Assembly: GCA_002343325.1 (NCBI GenBank)
Contig: DDSG01000100.1
Coordinates: 1-36,472 of the forward strand
DNA length: 36,472 nt
Direction of reading: 5' to 3'
DNA from: Phycisphaerales bacterium UBA2396
GTDB taxonomy: Bacteria > Planctomycetota > Phycisphaerae > Phycisphaerales > UBA1924
The position numbers and the translations under genes are program-made. The notes beneath the pieces were generated by a model that saw only the letters and a program-made list of their open reading frames with translations, was not told the DNA's origin and ran no database searches. Of this stretch, positions 24,093 to 32,800 are shown one piece after another. Every line of letters begins with the position of its first letter. The stretch's first letter is position 1.

Positions 24093-25207
24093 ACGCCGCC
24101 CAAGCGGGTGCGGAGGAGCAGGGCCCGGGCCTCGCGGCGGGCGTCCTGGTCGAGGTCCTTCCCGAAGACGCGCTGCAGGTGTGTGGGCTGAACGAGCAGC
24201 AGCAGGAGGTTGAGCAGCGCGGGCTCGACGTCCTTGATGACCCCGAGGATGCAGCCCATGCGGATGTTGCTCAGGTGCTGCATCGCTTCTTCGGCGGTCA
24301 TGAGGCGGGCGTGCCGGGCCGCGCCGAGTGAGCGGTAGATCTGGTCGAGGAGGAAGTTGGTCCGTTTGGTAAGGAGCGTCTTGCGGGCGATGCGTTCATA
24401 CTCGATCACCCGTGGGATGATCACGGATTCGAGGTCGGAGAGGATCATCGCCTCGCTCTTGCCCAGGGTGGTCTGGTTGCTGAGCTGGTAGAGATCGCCG
24501 GCGGCTTCGGACCCTTCGCCGTAGAATCCGCGGACGGCGAGCCCCATGTCTCCCGCGGCACGCTTGACCTTGTCGATGTCGCCGGTCATCCGCAGCGCGG
24601 GCAGGTGCAGCATCACGCTCATGCGGGCGCCGGTCCCGATGTTCGTGGGGCAGGCGGTGAGATAGCCCAGCCTGGGGGCGTAGGCAAAGTCGAGGGCGGC
24701 TTCGAGCGAGTCGTCGATGCGGTCGGCCTGGGCCCAAGCGTCGGAGAGATCGAGCCCCGAGCGGATCACCTGCAGGCGGAGGTGGTCCTCCTCGTTGACC
24801 ATGATGCTGACGCGTTCACCCGGGGTGCAGAAGGCCACAGCACGCGGGTCTTCTCCGATCGCGGCGCCGCGGCCTTTCTGCAGCTGCTTGCTGATCAGGT
24901 GGCGCTCGACGAGCAGGCCGCGGTCGGAGGCGGGCGTTTCGTGGATGTTGAGCCAGACCCAGCGGTCGGGCAGGTCGGTCCCGCGGATCGCCTCGCGGAC
25001 CAGATCGAGCGTGCGCTGCTTCTGCTCGGGGGTTGCGCGGCCCACAAAGGGAAGCCCCGACAGATTGCGGGCGAGACGCACGCGGGAGGAGAAGACCACG
25101 TCGCCCGCGGGCCCGCCCGCGCGGAGCCATTCGATCGAGGCGTCGTCGAGCACGTGGCGTGCGCCGCCGTCGTTCGGGCCGCCGGTGGGGGAGGGTTCGA
25201 CGCTCAT
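24089..25207 (-). CDS. mcsB: Protein-arginine kinase McsB
   Basis: 372 residues, usual length. McsB phosphorylates arginine in proteins and so marks them for the ClpCP protease. Family motifs are complete: FSSRVRLARN (39-48) in the N-terminal phosphagen-kinase fold, NEEDHLR (138-144) with the catalytic Glu, CPTNIGTGARMSVMLHLP (186-203) and RGFYGEGSEAAGD (226-238). So it should be active. The start overlaps the stop of mcsA (ATGA), the standard mcsA-mcsB pairing. clpC and ctsR are not in the window. Its stop interlocks with that of the convergent gene ending at 24092. Confidence 0.95.
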   Translation of the reverse strand: MSVEPSPTGGPNDGGARHVLDDASIEWLRAGGPAGDVVFSSRVRLARNLSGLPFVGRATPEQKQRTLDLVREAIRGTDLPDRWVWLNIHETPASDRGLLVERHLISKQLQKGRGAAIGEDPRAVAFCTPGERVSIMVNEEDHLRLQVIRSGLDLSDAWAQADRIDDSLEAALDFAYAPRLGYLTACPTNIGTGARMSVMLHLPALRMTGDIDKVKRAAGDMGLAVRGFYGEGSEAAGDLYQLSNQTTLGKSEAMILSDLESVIIPRVIEYERIARKTLLTKRTNFLLDQIYRSLGAARHARLMTAEEAMQHLSNIRMGCILGVIKDVEPALLNLLLLLVQPTHLQRVFGKDLDQDARREARALLLRTRLGGV

Positions 25208-25737
25208 GCGGTGGCTCCCGGCGGGGCGTCGGTCAGCCTGCGGAGTTCATCGCGCAGTTCGGCGGCTCGTTCGTACTGCTCGGCCTTGACGGCCTCTTCG
25301 AGCAGCCGGCGGATCGCCGAGGCGCGGCTGGCACGCTCTTCGATCAGCGCCGCGAGGGCCTTGGTGCGGCTGCTCTCGACCTGTCCGGTGGCCCTGCGGG
25401 GGCGTTTGCCCAGGTGCTGCGTCGCGCCCTCGTGCGCACGCTCGATGAGCGGGAGCAGGCGCGCCTCGAAGGCTTCGTAGCAGTTGGCGCACCCGAACTG
25501 CCCGCACTGCTTGAACTCGTCGAAGGTCATGCCGCACGTGGGGCACGCGGGCCCGCGAGAAGCGCGCTTGGCGGTCGTCTCGATCAGGGCCTTGAGCACT
25601 TCCGGGGCGGCGGGCGCGGGCGGGGTGAGCCCTTCGCCGGCTGCGCACGACTCGCAGAGGTGCTTCTCGACCTTGACGCCCGCCTGCACGGTCACCTCGT
25701 GCACGGTCGCCTCGTTCTCGCAGCGGTCGCATTTCAT
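25204..25737 (-). CDS. mcsA: McsA-like activator with zinc fingers and UVR motif
   Basis: 177 residues. McsA activates McsB. N-terminal zinc fingers: CDRC (3-6) with CESC, then CPTCGMTFDEFKQCGQFGCANCYEAF, a typical second finger block. The C-terminal UVR motif (LAALIEERASRASAIRRLLEEAVKAEQYERAAELRDELRRL, by location) matches the UvrB/UvrC interaction motif. Overlaps mcsB by ATGA. Between this gene and rpmB lies a terminator-like hairpin, so mcsA-mcsB is probably its own transcription unit. Function inferred from family and linkage. Confidence 0.9.
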   Translation of the reverse strand: MKCDRCENEATVHEVTVQAGVKVEKHLCESCAAGEGLTPPAPAAPEVLKALIETTAKRASRGPACPTCGMTFDEFKQCGQFGCANCYEAFEARLLPLIERAHEGATQHLGKRPRRATGQVESSRTKALAALIEERASRASAIRRLLEEAVKAEQYERAAELRDELRRLTDAPPGATA

Positions 25738-25801
25738 CGCGGGAGCACTTTAGGCGTGCGGGCGCGGGTCTCCGGTGCCGGCGGCCGGGGCGAAAAGCAG
25801 A

Positions 25802-25835
25802 CGAGCCCAACCACGGCAAGGCGTGATCGGGCTCG
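25802..25835 (-). terminator. Terminator-like hairpin downstream of rpmB
   Basis: CGAGCCC (25802-25808) pairs with GGGCTCG (25829-25835); an inner CACG/CGTG pair (25812-25815 and 25822-25825) extends the stem. Read on the minus strand it is followed by TCTGCTTTTC, a fair T-rich tail, 22 bases after the rpmB stop. A Rho-independent terminator is likely. Confidence 0.65.
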
Positions 25836-25856
25836 GGTTCTACGGAAGTTGATCGA

Positions 25857-26144
25857 TCAGGCCTGGGCGGCCTTCTGCTGGCGGGTGTACCCGTACTTGC
25901 GCTTGAGGGGCTTGACGAGCAGGCCCTGGCGGATCGCCTTGGCCGACACGCGGACCTTCTTGGCGACCTTCACGCCGTCCACCTCGATGATGGCGTTGAC
26001 CTTCTGGAGGTTTGGCTTGAAGGTGCGGGGGGTGATCCCGGTGGGCTTGAGGCCGAAGCCGCCCTTGCTGATGGCCTGACCGCGCCAGCGACGGATCTTG
26101 CCGAAGGAAGTCTTCTTACCGGTGAAAAAGCACTGAGCGCCCAT
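25857..26144 (-). CDS. rpmB: Large-subunit ribosomal protein bL28
   Basis: 95 residues from the ATG at 26144, AGGAG eleven bases upstream. Part of the 50S subunit. The family pattern is recognisable (CFFTGKKTSFGKIRRWRGQAISKGGFGLKPTGITPRTFKPNLQKVN..., then KKVRVSAKAIRQG), though the usual CxxCGK zinc motif and 'GNxVSHSxxxTKR' segment are altered to the divergent form I would expect in a planctomycete. Long lysine/arginine-rich C-terminus (PLKRKYGYTRQQKAAQA). Its own terminator follows. Confidence 0.9.
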   Translation of the reverse strand: MGAQCFFTGKKTSFGKIRRWRGQAISKGGFGLKPTGITPRTFKPNLQKVNAIIEVDGVKVAKKVRVSAKAIRQGLLVKPLKRKYGYTRQQKAAQA

Positions 26145-26233
26145 GGGGGTCAAACTCCTGTCAGGATTCGGGACGGGAACCTTAGGCGTCTCCCCGGGGA
26201 TTGGCAACCGTCGCCACGGATCGGCACCCGCGA

Positions 26234-27235
26234 TCAGCGCCGCCGGAAGGCCCAGACCGCGAGGCCGACCGCCACAACACCCGCGACAGATCCGGACAAT
26301 ACCCAGACCGGCACGCCCGGATTGCGGGGTGTTTGCCCGGCGGCGTTGGCGACAAAAGGTGCCTCCGCGCGTTCGGCGGCCGTAGGGATGCGCTCCGGAG
26401 GGGTCCAGCGGTCGAGGTCGATCGCCCGACCGGCCGGGGGCAGATCGGGGCCGATCTTGGCGGAGATCAACCGGCCCTCGGCGTGTGGGCGGAGCGACGA
26501 TGGGCCGACCCCGGTGAGCATGCCGTTTTTGATCGAGGCGCCTTGGAGATCTGGGGAGGCGAGGCGAGAGGTCATGCGTGCGGGAAGCAACAGGGGCACG
26601 CCCTGGGTGCGGGTGAACTCATCGAACTCGACCTCTTCGGTGACGCGGCCTTGGGAGCGGATGGTGTACCGGCGCACGCCCCAGGCGTCGCCTTGGTTGA
26701 TGAGCTCGGCGTCGATCCCGCGATCGTCGAGACGGACGAGGGCACCCTCGGCGACGGCCTCGATGACGGCCGGGCTCGGCGTGTCGGCGCGGGCGGCGAT
26801 CATGCGGGCGAGCGCGGTGGGGGAGCGGAAGGACATGCCGCCGGAGGGGCCGCCGACGCCGTCAGTGATCGACAGGACCGGGGTGCCCGCATGGGCGACG
26901 ATCTGCCGACCGTCGGGGCGCACGAGGGTGACGCGGTAGTCCGGGGCTTCGGGGAGTCGGCCGGCGAGTTCGCGGGCGGCGTCGAGCCAGCGGTCGCCTT
27001 CCGCGGGGGCCGAGCCCAGCTCGATGCAATATGCGATGGGGTGGTCGATCTCGGAACGATCGACGAACGCCCGCCCGGGGACGGCGTCGAGGCGCATGGC
27101 CCAGACCATCCGCGTCTGGGCGTCGCTGACCGTGCGTGCCCATTGCACGACCGATGCGGAGGTGTCGGTCGGCCCGGCCGAGGGTGCGGTCGCAGAGGCC
27201 GAACAGAACAGGAGCGTGAGAAGTACGGTCTGCAT
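26234..27235 (-). CDS. Unknown exported, C-terminally anchored protein
   Basis: 333 residues from the ATG at 27235; a TTG at 27259 (eight residues longer) is possible. Begins with a signal-peptide-like MQTVLLTLLFCSASATA and ends with one membrane helix (PVWVLSGSVAGVVAVGLAVWAF) plus RRR, so most of it should face the outside. No family recognised. Middle part is beta-rich (YRVTLVRPDGRQIVAHAGTP, RYTIRSQGRVTEEVEFDEF). A proline-rich stretch (PPERIPTAAERAEAPF) precedes the anchor. No near neighbour hints at its role. Confidence 0.7.
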   Translation of the reverse strand: MQTVLLTLLFCSASATAPSAGPTDTSASVVQWARTVSDAQTRMVWAMRLDAVPGRAFVDRSEIDHPIAYCIELGSAPAEGDRWLDAARELAGRLPEAPDYRVTLVRPDGRQIVAHAGTPVLSITDGVGGPSGGMSFRSPTALARMIAARADTPSPAVIEAVAEGALVRLDDRGIDAELINQGDAWGVRRYTIRSQGRVTEEVEFDEFTRTQGVPLLLPARMTSRLASPDLQGASIKNGMLTGVGPSSLRPHAEGRLISAKIGPDLPPAGRAIDLDRWTPPERIPTAAERAEAPFVANAAGQTPRNPGVPVWVLSGSVAGVVAVGLAVWAFRRR

Positions 27236-27327
27236 CGTGCTCACCACCCGATCGTGCAAGGAGTGCTTCCAATGTAACGAATGAACACAGGGGATTCGAT
27301 TTGTCCGATCACCACTGTTGTCTCGTC

Positions 27328-27570
27328 ATGGACGCACATGTTCCCGTCACAGCGGCCACCGCGATAAAGATTAATGAGTCGTTGCTGCGAAACTTCGAAC
27401 CCGCAATCAGTCACATTCGTGTTGTGCGTCGCACGTCCGCAGGTCTGACTTGTTGGTACCTCATCCGTCTAGACCATATCGGGGTGATCGCATGGAAGGA
27501 CCTGACAGCTGTGATTCTGCATGCGATCGTCCTGTCCGCCGCTCAGTCGCTTGTTGCAGAGTGGAACTGA
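27328..27570 (+). CDS. Possible small unknown protein
   Basis: 80 codons from an ATG at 27328 (also open from a TTG at 27301). The translation has no recognised motif (MDAHVPVTAATAIKINESLLRNFEP... ending LVAEWN). It has a helix-like hydrophobic end (LTAVILHAIVLSAAQSL). Support is thin: length, codon choice different from the neighbours, and a hairpin just after the stop. It could equally be chance open frame in low-GC DNA. Confidence 0.2.
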   Translation: MDAHVPVTAATAIKINESLLRNFEPAISHIRVVRRTSAGLTCWYLIRLDHIGVIAWKDLTAVILHAIVLSAAQSLVAEWN

Positions 27571-27571
27571 A

Positions 27572-27599
27572 CCGCCACCCGCGCCTGGCTGCGCGGCGG
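27572..27599 (+). terminator. GC hairpin after the small open frame
   Basis: CCGCC (27572-27576), ACCC bulge, GCGC (27581-27584), loop CTGGCT, GCGC (27591-27594), GGCGG (27595-27599): nine paired bases with one bulge, no T-run. Possible terminator. Confidence 0.35.
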
Positions 27600-27609
27600 A
27601 GAGGACTGC

Positions 27610-27618
27610 TGGTACAAT
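27610..27618 (+). promoter_or_regulatory. Extended -10 promoter box before the pseudopilin gene
   Basis: TGG followed by TACAAT (27613-27618), an extended -10 of sigma-70 type, 5/6 match. No clear -35. Transcription would start near 27625, at the ATG at 27626, so a leaderless or 5'-short mRNA is possible. Weak evidence only. Confidence 0.35.
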
Positions 27619-27709
27619 GCACGCCATGAACAGGTACGTCCGGGTTCGACTCGCCATGTTCGATCTCCTTCACGGGGGGATTCTTCATACGCGATGGCAA
27701 GACTACCGG

Positions 27710-28528
27710 ATGCGGTTCGGAGTGTCAACCGTCATCGGCAATCCGGGCGGGGGGAGGGTGATTCGGGGGCGACAGCCGGGATTTTCGCTCATCGAATGTT
27801 GCGTCGTGATGGTGGTGGTGATGGTGTTGGTGTCCCTCGCGTCAGTCGGCGTGAGTAAGGCGAAAGAAGCATCACGCGAACTTGTCTGCTCGAATAATCT
27901 GCGTCGGGTCGGTGATGCCGTACTTCTGTACGCCGCCGAGTACCAGGATCGAGCTCCTGCGTTTCTGCCGGCTCGGTCAGTGGTTACCCCCAGCGCCGAG
28001 CGGTGGTACGCATGGTCGTTTCATGCTTTGGGTGTTCTTGCGTATCCGCAGTTCACACAACATGCCGGTATCACGCGGGAAGCAAGATCGAACGGGCTGC
28101 TCTGCCCGAGCAACCAGATCGACTGGTCGAGCCACGAGCCGCCGGGCTTCACGCCCGATTATGTGATGTCGGTCTCCGCATACACGAGACCACAATCGCT
28201 TGCTCGCACGTCGGCCGTGCCGGCTCGTCCGAGCGAGTTCATGGGCGAGGTTCAGCAACTTTCCTCCGTCGCGTTCCCGAGCCTGAAGGTCATGGCGTTC
28301 GAGTGGTGGGTCTGGCACGGATGGCGCGGGTCGTACACCAACCGGGACGGGGATCTCGGTCGGCTTTCGTACCGAGACCGTCCCCGGCGTCCCGGGTTCG
28401 CATGGTGTATCGACGGGCACGTGCAGACCAGGAAAGGCGAGGAGGTCCGCGAGTGGTTCGATTTTTTGCCGTGGTGGGTCAGCGGCCCGTTCCACACCAC
28501 GAGGCTCGGCGTGAAGGGAGTCGACTGA
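27710..28528 (+). CDS. Pseudopilin-like protein with prepilin N-terminus
   Basis: 272 residues from the ATG at 27710; in-frame ATGs at 27626 and 27656 would give longer forms, with none supported by a strong ribosome-binding site. The prepilin peptidase site is QPG/FSLIE, with Glu at position +5, followed by a hydrophobic helix (CCVVMVVVMVLVSLASVGV). Then NLRRVGDAVLLYAAEY and a C-terminal 'WCIDGHVQTRK' phrase are as in the type II secretion-like and DUF1559-like proteins that planctomycetes have in many copies. No pilus assembly genes lie nearby. Function: probably an envelope or pilus-like minor component. Confidence 0.82.
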   Translation: MRFGVSTVIGNPGGGRVIRGRQPGFSLIECCVVMVVVMVLVSLASVGVSKAKEASRELVCSNNLRRVGDAVLLYAAEYQDRAPAFLPARSVVTPSAERWYAWSFHALGVLAYPQFTQHAGITREARSNGLLCPSNQIDWSSHEPPGFTPDYVMSVSAYTRPQSLARTSAVPARPSEFMGEVQQLSSVAFPSLKVMAFEWWVWHGWRGSYTNRDGDLGRLSYRDRPRRPGFAWCIDGHVQTRKGEEVREWFDFLPWWVSGPFHTTRLGVKGVD

Positions 28529-28555
28529 GCCAGCCGTTCACCGGGCAGCGTGCGA

Positions 28556-29755
28556 TCAGGCGCGTCGGATGTTTTCGCGGGCGAGCATCAGATCGAGCGT
28601 CTGGTGGACGATGTCGGCGTCGCGCGGGGTCAGGTCGTTGAAGAAGGGCAGGGCGATGGTGCGCTGGCTGACGCTCTCGGCGATGGGGAACATCCCGGGG
28701 GCGAAGCCGAACTGTTCGCGGTAGAAGGGCTGGAGGTGGATGCAGGGGAAGTAGTCGCCCGCGCCGACGTCGTGGCGGCGGAGGCCTTCGACGATCCGGT
28801 CGCGCTCCTCGCCCGTGTAGCTGGTGGCGAGGCGGACGACGAAGACGAACCAGCTCATCGTCGTGTGCTCGTCGATCGTCGGGAGCACGAGGTCCTTGTG
28901 CGAGGCGAGGCGAGAGAAGAGCAGCTCGGCGGCGTTGTGCCGCTTGCGGATGATCTCGTCGAGGCGGCGCATCTGCGCGACGCCCAGCGCGCAGTTGAGT
29001 TCGCTGAGGCGGTAGTTGTACCCGAGACGTTCGTGGCGGAGCCAGGAGCCCATGGGGTTCCCGCCGGCGCCGCTGGCGCTGACGGCCTCGGCGGGGCGCC
29101 AGCCGAGCGGTCGCCCTTGGTTGCGCATGCTGCGGCAGAGTTCGGCGAGGCGGTGGTCGTCGGTGACGATCATGCCGCCTTCGCCGGTGGTGATCTGCTT
29201 GTTGGGATAGAACCCGAAGACGCCGACGCGTCCGAAGGAGCCGCACGGGCGACCCTTGTAGGTGGTGCCGAGGGCTTCGCAGCAATCTTCGATGAGGGGG
29301 ATCTCGTGACGAGCGGCGATGGCGGCGTACTGGTCCATGTGCGTCGAGATGCCGAAGGTCTCGACGGCGAGGATGGCCTTGGTGCGCGGGGTGATGGCGG
29401 CCTCGAGCTTGGCCGGGTCCATGTTGAGCGTGCGCGGGCAGACGTCGACAAAGACGGGCTTGGCCCCGACGAAGAGGATGCAGTTGGAACTGGCGATGAA
29501 GGAGAAGGGCGTGGTGATCACCTCGTCGCCCGGGCCGATGTTGAGCGCCCGCATGACCAGGTGGAGCCCGCTGGTCCCGCTGCTGACGGCTACCGCGTGG
29601 TGACGGTTGGCCCGCCCGGCGACGAGGGTTTCGAACTCCTCGGTGAACTTGCCCATGGAGAGGCGGCCGGACCGGAGGGCGGCGAGGACCAGTTCCTCTT
29701 CGAGCGGTCCGATGTCGGGGCGGGAGAGGGGAATCTCGAGGTGTTTGCCGGGCAT
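28556..29755 (-). CDS. DegT/DnrJ/EryC1/StrS-family sugar aminotransferase
   Basis: 399 residues from the ATG at 29755, chosen because GGAGA lies five bases upstream; an ATG twelve bases earlier has only CT-rich sequence before it. PLP-dependent enzymes that aminate keto-sugar nucleotides for surface polysaccharides. PLP lysine in FYPNKQITTGEGGMI, Asp in IEDCCEALG, and the SSGTSGLHLVM and TPFSFIASSN segments are all standard. Ends 28 bases after the pseudopilin stop (convergent). Exact sugar unknown; GDP-perosamine-type and related products are possible. It diverges from lptD, which suits LPS or O-chain work. Confidence 0.92.
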   Translation of the reverse strand: MPGKHLEIPLSRPDIGPLEEELVLAALRSGRLSMGKFTEEFETLVAGRANRHHAVAVSSGTSGLHLVMRALNIGPGDEVITTPFSFIASSNCILFVGAKPVFVDVCPRTLNMDPAKLEAAITPRTKAILAVETFGISTHMDQYAAIAARHEIPLIEDCCEALGTTYKGRPCGSFGRVGVFGFYPNKQITTGEGGMIVTDDHRLAELCRSMRNQGRPLGWRPAEAVSASGAGGNPMGSWLRHERLGYNYRLSELNCALGVAQMRRLDEIIRKRHNAAELLFSRLASHKDLVLPTIDEHTTMSWFVFVVRLATSYTGEERDRIVEGLRRHDVGAGDYFPCIHLQPFYREQFGFAPGMFPIAESVSQRTIALPFFNDLTPRDADIVHQTLDLMLARENIRRA

Positions 29756-29760
29756 GGGGA

Positions 29761-29765
29761 TCTCC
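29761..29765 (-). promoter_or_regulatory. Ribosome-binding site fixing the aminotransferase start
   Basis: GGAGA on the minus strand, five bases before the ATG at 29755. It overlaps the alternative upstream ATG and favours the shorter form. Confidence 0.6.
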
Positions 29766-29834
29766 ATCGGCGGGAGGTCGGGCGGAGCCCGAAAAGTGCG
29801 GGGGTCAGCCCGTGGTTATCGCGGAGGCCGCGGG

Positions 29835-29863
29835 TTGCGGGGTGGGGTCGGGCGGGTTAGCAT
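29835..29863 (+). promoter_or_regulatory. Possible sigma-70-type promoter of lptD
   Basis: TTGCGG (29835-29840), 17-base spacer, TAGCAT (29858-29863). Half and two-thirds matches to consensus with exact spacing, but too close to the ATG at 29873 for a normal leader. Weak. Confidence 0.25.
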
Positions 29864-29872
29864 CCGCACAAC

Positions 29873-32800
29873 ATGCCCCGAACACCACGATGGTCCGCGT
29901 GCGCCTTGCTTGTCCTTGCCGGAGGGCTGGCGATGCCCGTGGCGGAGTTGCAAGCGCAGCCTTCTGATGGATTTACGGGCCGCGACTTCGGGGGGATGCG
30001 TCTGCCGCTCTCGACGGTGGAAGGTCCGCTGAGCTTTTCGGCCAGCCGGGCGGCGATCTGGTCCGAGGGGCAGTTCACCCGCGGGGGTGGGGGTGAGGTG
30101 CAGCGACTTCTGCTGGTCGGGGACGTGAAGGTCACGCTCGGGTCGTACGAGTTCTACGCGGCGCGGGCGAGTGTGTGGCTCGAGCGGCTCGACGACAGCC
30201 CGCTTGGTCCGGACCTGGCGGGGCTGTATCAGGTCACGATCTACTTTGATCGCGTGGGCAACCCGCGTGGGCCGGCGAGTGTGTCGCTGGCGGCGGATCG
30301 GCTGCCCGTGCGGGCGGTGATCGACGTGGCGGGGGATGTTGGGCTGAAGTTTGACGCGATGGCGCGCGGAAGGCCGGCGGACGAGTTCCTCGCCGAGGCC
30401 GAGGCGGTGCAGGCGCAGTCGCTGCGGCGGATGCTGTCGGGCGAGAGCGGTGAGACGGGCCCGATTCCTTTCACGCCGCCGATGCCCAGGCAGCAGCCCG
30501 AGCGGGTCGATCCGACGCTGAGTCGGCCGTACCGGAGCGTGCGGGATTTGGATCTGGGCGAAGTGGCGGGGGAGTTCTCGCGCGTGGCGACGCGGCTTCC
30601 CTTCGGCGAAGAGAACGCGCCGATCTTCGCTCGCTCGGGCGTGCTCGCCGTTGCCCCGGGGAATCTGACGTATATCGGCGACGCGGGCGAAGGGGACGGG
30701 GCGATCATCGCGTCCGACGGCGTGGTGGTGCAATATGTGGAGCCGCGCACGGGGCGGTCGCTGCAGTTGCAGGCGCAGCGGGCGGTGGTTTTCCTGGAGA
30801 AGCGATCGGCGGACTCGCCGGCGGTGGATCCGACGCGGCTGGCGGTCGAGAGCCTGCGGGGGATCTATTTGGAGGGAGACGTGGTCGCGAGCGATGGTCG
30901 GTACACGCTGCGCGGGCCGAAGATCTACTACGACATCCGGAGCAACAAGGCTGTGGTGCTCGACGCGGTCTTCTGGACGTACGACCAGGAGCGCCGGCTG
31001 CCCTTGTATGTGCGAGCCGAGACGATTCGCCAGGAGAGCCAGCAGGAATTCGCGGCGACGAACGCGAGGTTCTCGACGAGCGCGTTCTTTGAGCCCGAGT
31101 TCTCGCTGGGGGCCGAGAGCGTGACGATCCGTCGCCAGGAGGTCGAGGTTCCTTTGGCGGCTGGTCGTTCTCTCCCGACGCGGGCGGGCTTTGTGCTGCC
31201 CGAGGGTGGCGAGGACGAGATGGCTGTCCCCGGGACGACGACGCGGACGCGAACGCTGGTGGAGGCGTCGGGCGTGACGCTGCGTGCCGGAGATGTCCCG
31301 TTCTTCTGGGCGCCGAGTTTCGTGGGTGATCCCGAGGATGTGGTGCTCAAGGACATCCGCGTGGAGAACAGCGGGGCGAACGGGGCCGCGCTCAAGACGC
31401 GCTGGAACCTGGCGGGTTTGCTGCGAGAGGAGCGGACGGATCTGAGGCAGCTCGACCTGCTGGCGCAGTATTACTTTGATCGCGGGCCGGCGGCGGGGAT
31501 CGATGCGGCGTGGCAGAACGAGGAAGACCGCGGGAAGTTGTTCGCGTACACCGTCGTGGAGGACAGCGGGTCGGACCTGCTCAAGCCCGGTACACGCCGC
31601 GAGCGGGACCAGGACACGCGCGGCATGCTCCTGGGCGAGCAGTTCTGGACCCTCAGCGACCGCTGGACTCTCTTTGCCGAGGGTTCGTACATCGGGGACG
31701 AGACGTTCCTGGACGCCTTTGCCGAGAACCTCGCGGAGGATCGGCGAGAGTTCGCGTCGCAGGCGTACCTGCAGCGTCGCGGGGACCAGTCGCTGTTCTA
31801 CCTCCAGGGCAAGACGACCTTTAACGACTTCATCGCGAACGAGTACCTCCTGCAGAGCAAGGGCTACGCGGTGACCAAGGCGCCCTCGATCGGGTACCTG
31901 AGGCAGGCCGACGAACTGGCGACCTCCGAGTATCTCGGACGGATCATGTGGTGGCAGTCTTATGACTACTCCTACATGCGGCTCAACTTCGACGAGGCCT
32001 ACGCACGCGAGCGCGGCTTTACGGATCTCGCGCTCGCCCAGCGGGCCTTTGGCATCAACCCCGACCAGCGCATCAGCGACCTGCTCCGCACGCAGGGCTT
32101 CGAAGAGGACGGCGTCCACCGCTTCGACACGCGGCAGGAGTTCACGGCGATGCACGACGTGGGCCCGGTCCGCGTCGAGCCCTTTGTCGTCGGTCGCATG
32201 ACCTCGTACGACGACTCCTTTGAGACCTACTCGCCCGCCGAGACCAACCGCACGCGGCTGTGGGGCTCGGCCGGGGTGCGGGCCAACACGCAGATCCAGC
32301 GGATCGATGATTCGGTCGAGTCGCGGTTCTTCGACCTGCACCGGATGAGGCACATCGTCGAGCCGGGGATCACGGCGTGGCAGGCGGGAACAACCGTCCA
32401 GCGGGCCGACCTTCCCGTCTACGACGACGCGGTGGAGAACATCGCCGAGGGCGGCATGGTGCGGCTCGGCGTCGACCAGACGTGGCAGACCGAGCGCGGC
32501 TCACGCGAGGCGGGCAAGTTCCACACGGTCGATGTCTTCAAGCTCAACACCGATTTCGTCTTCGCCAGCGGCGACACCGACCCCAAGACCCCGTTCGGCC
32601 GCTGGCTTGATTTCCGGCCCGAACTCTCGAACCCGGGCAACTTCTTCAATGCCGAGGGACAGTGGCAGGTGTCGTCGGCCCTGGCGATCACGGGCGGGAC
32701 GACGTACGACCTGGATCTGTCGCAGCAGGCACGCAGCTCGGCGGGGTTCATCATCGAGCACGCGCCGGGCTTCCGCTCCTTTGCCGAGACACGCTATCTC

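Larger units (their letters stand above)
27236..27625. other. A+T-richer gap
   Basis: Nearly 400 bases, in part 45% G+C (60-base line at 27361), much lower than the rest. No strong gene. It contains a small open frame (27328-27570), a GC hairpin (27572-27599) and an extended -10 promoter box (27610-27618). I see no repeat, tRNA or attachment site in it. Confidence 0.5.
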
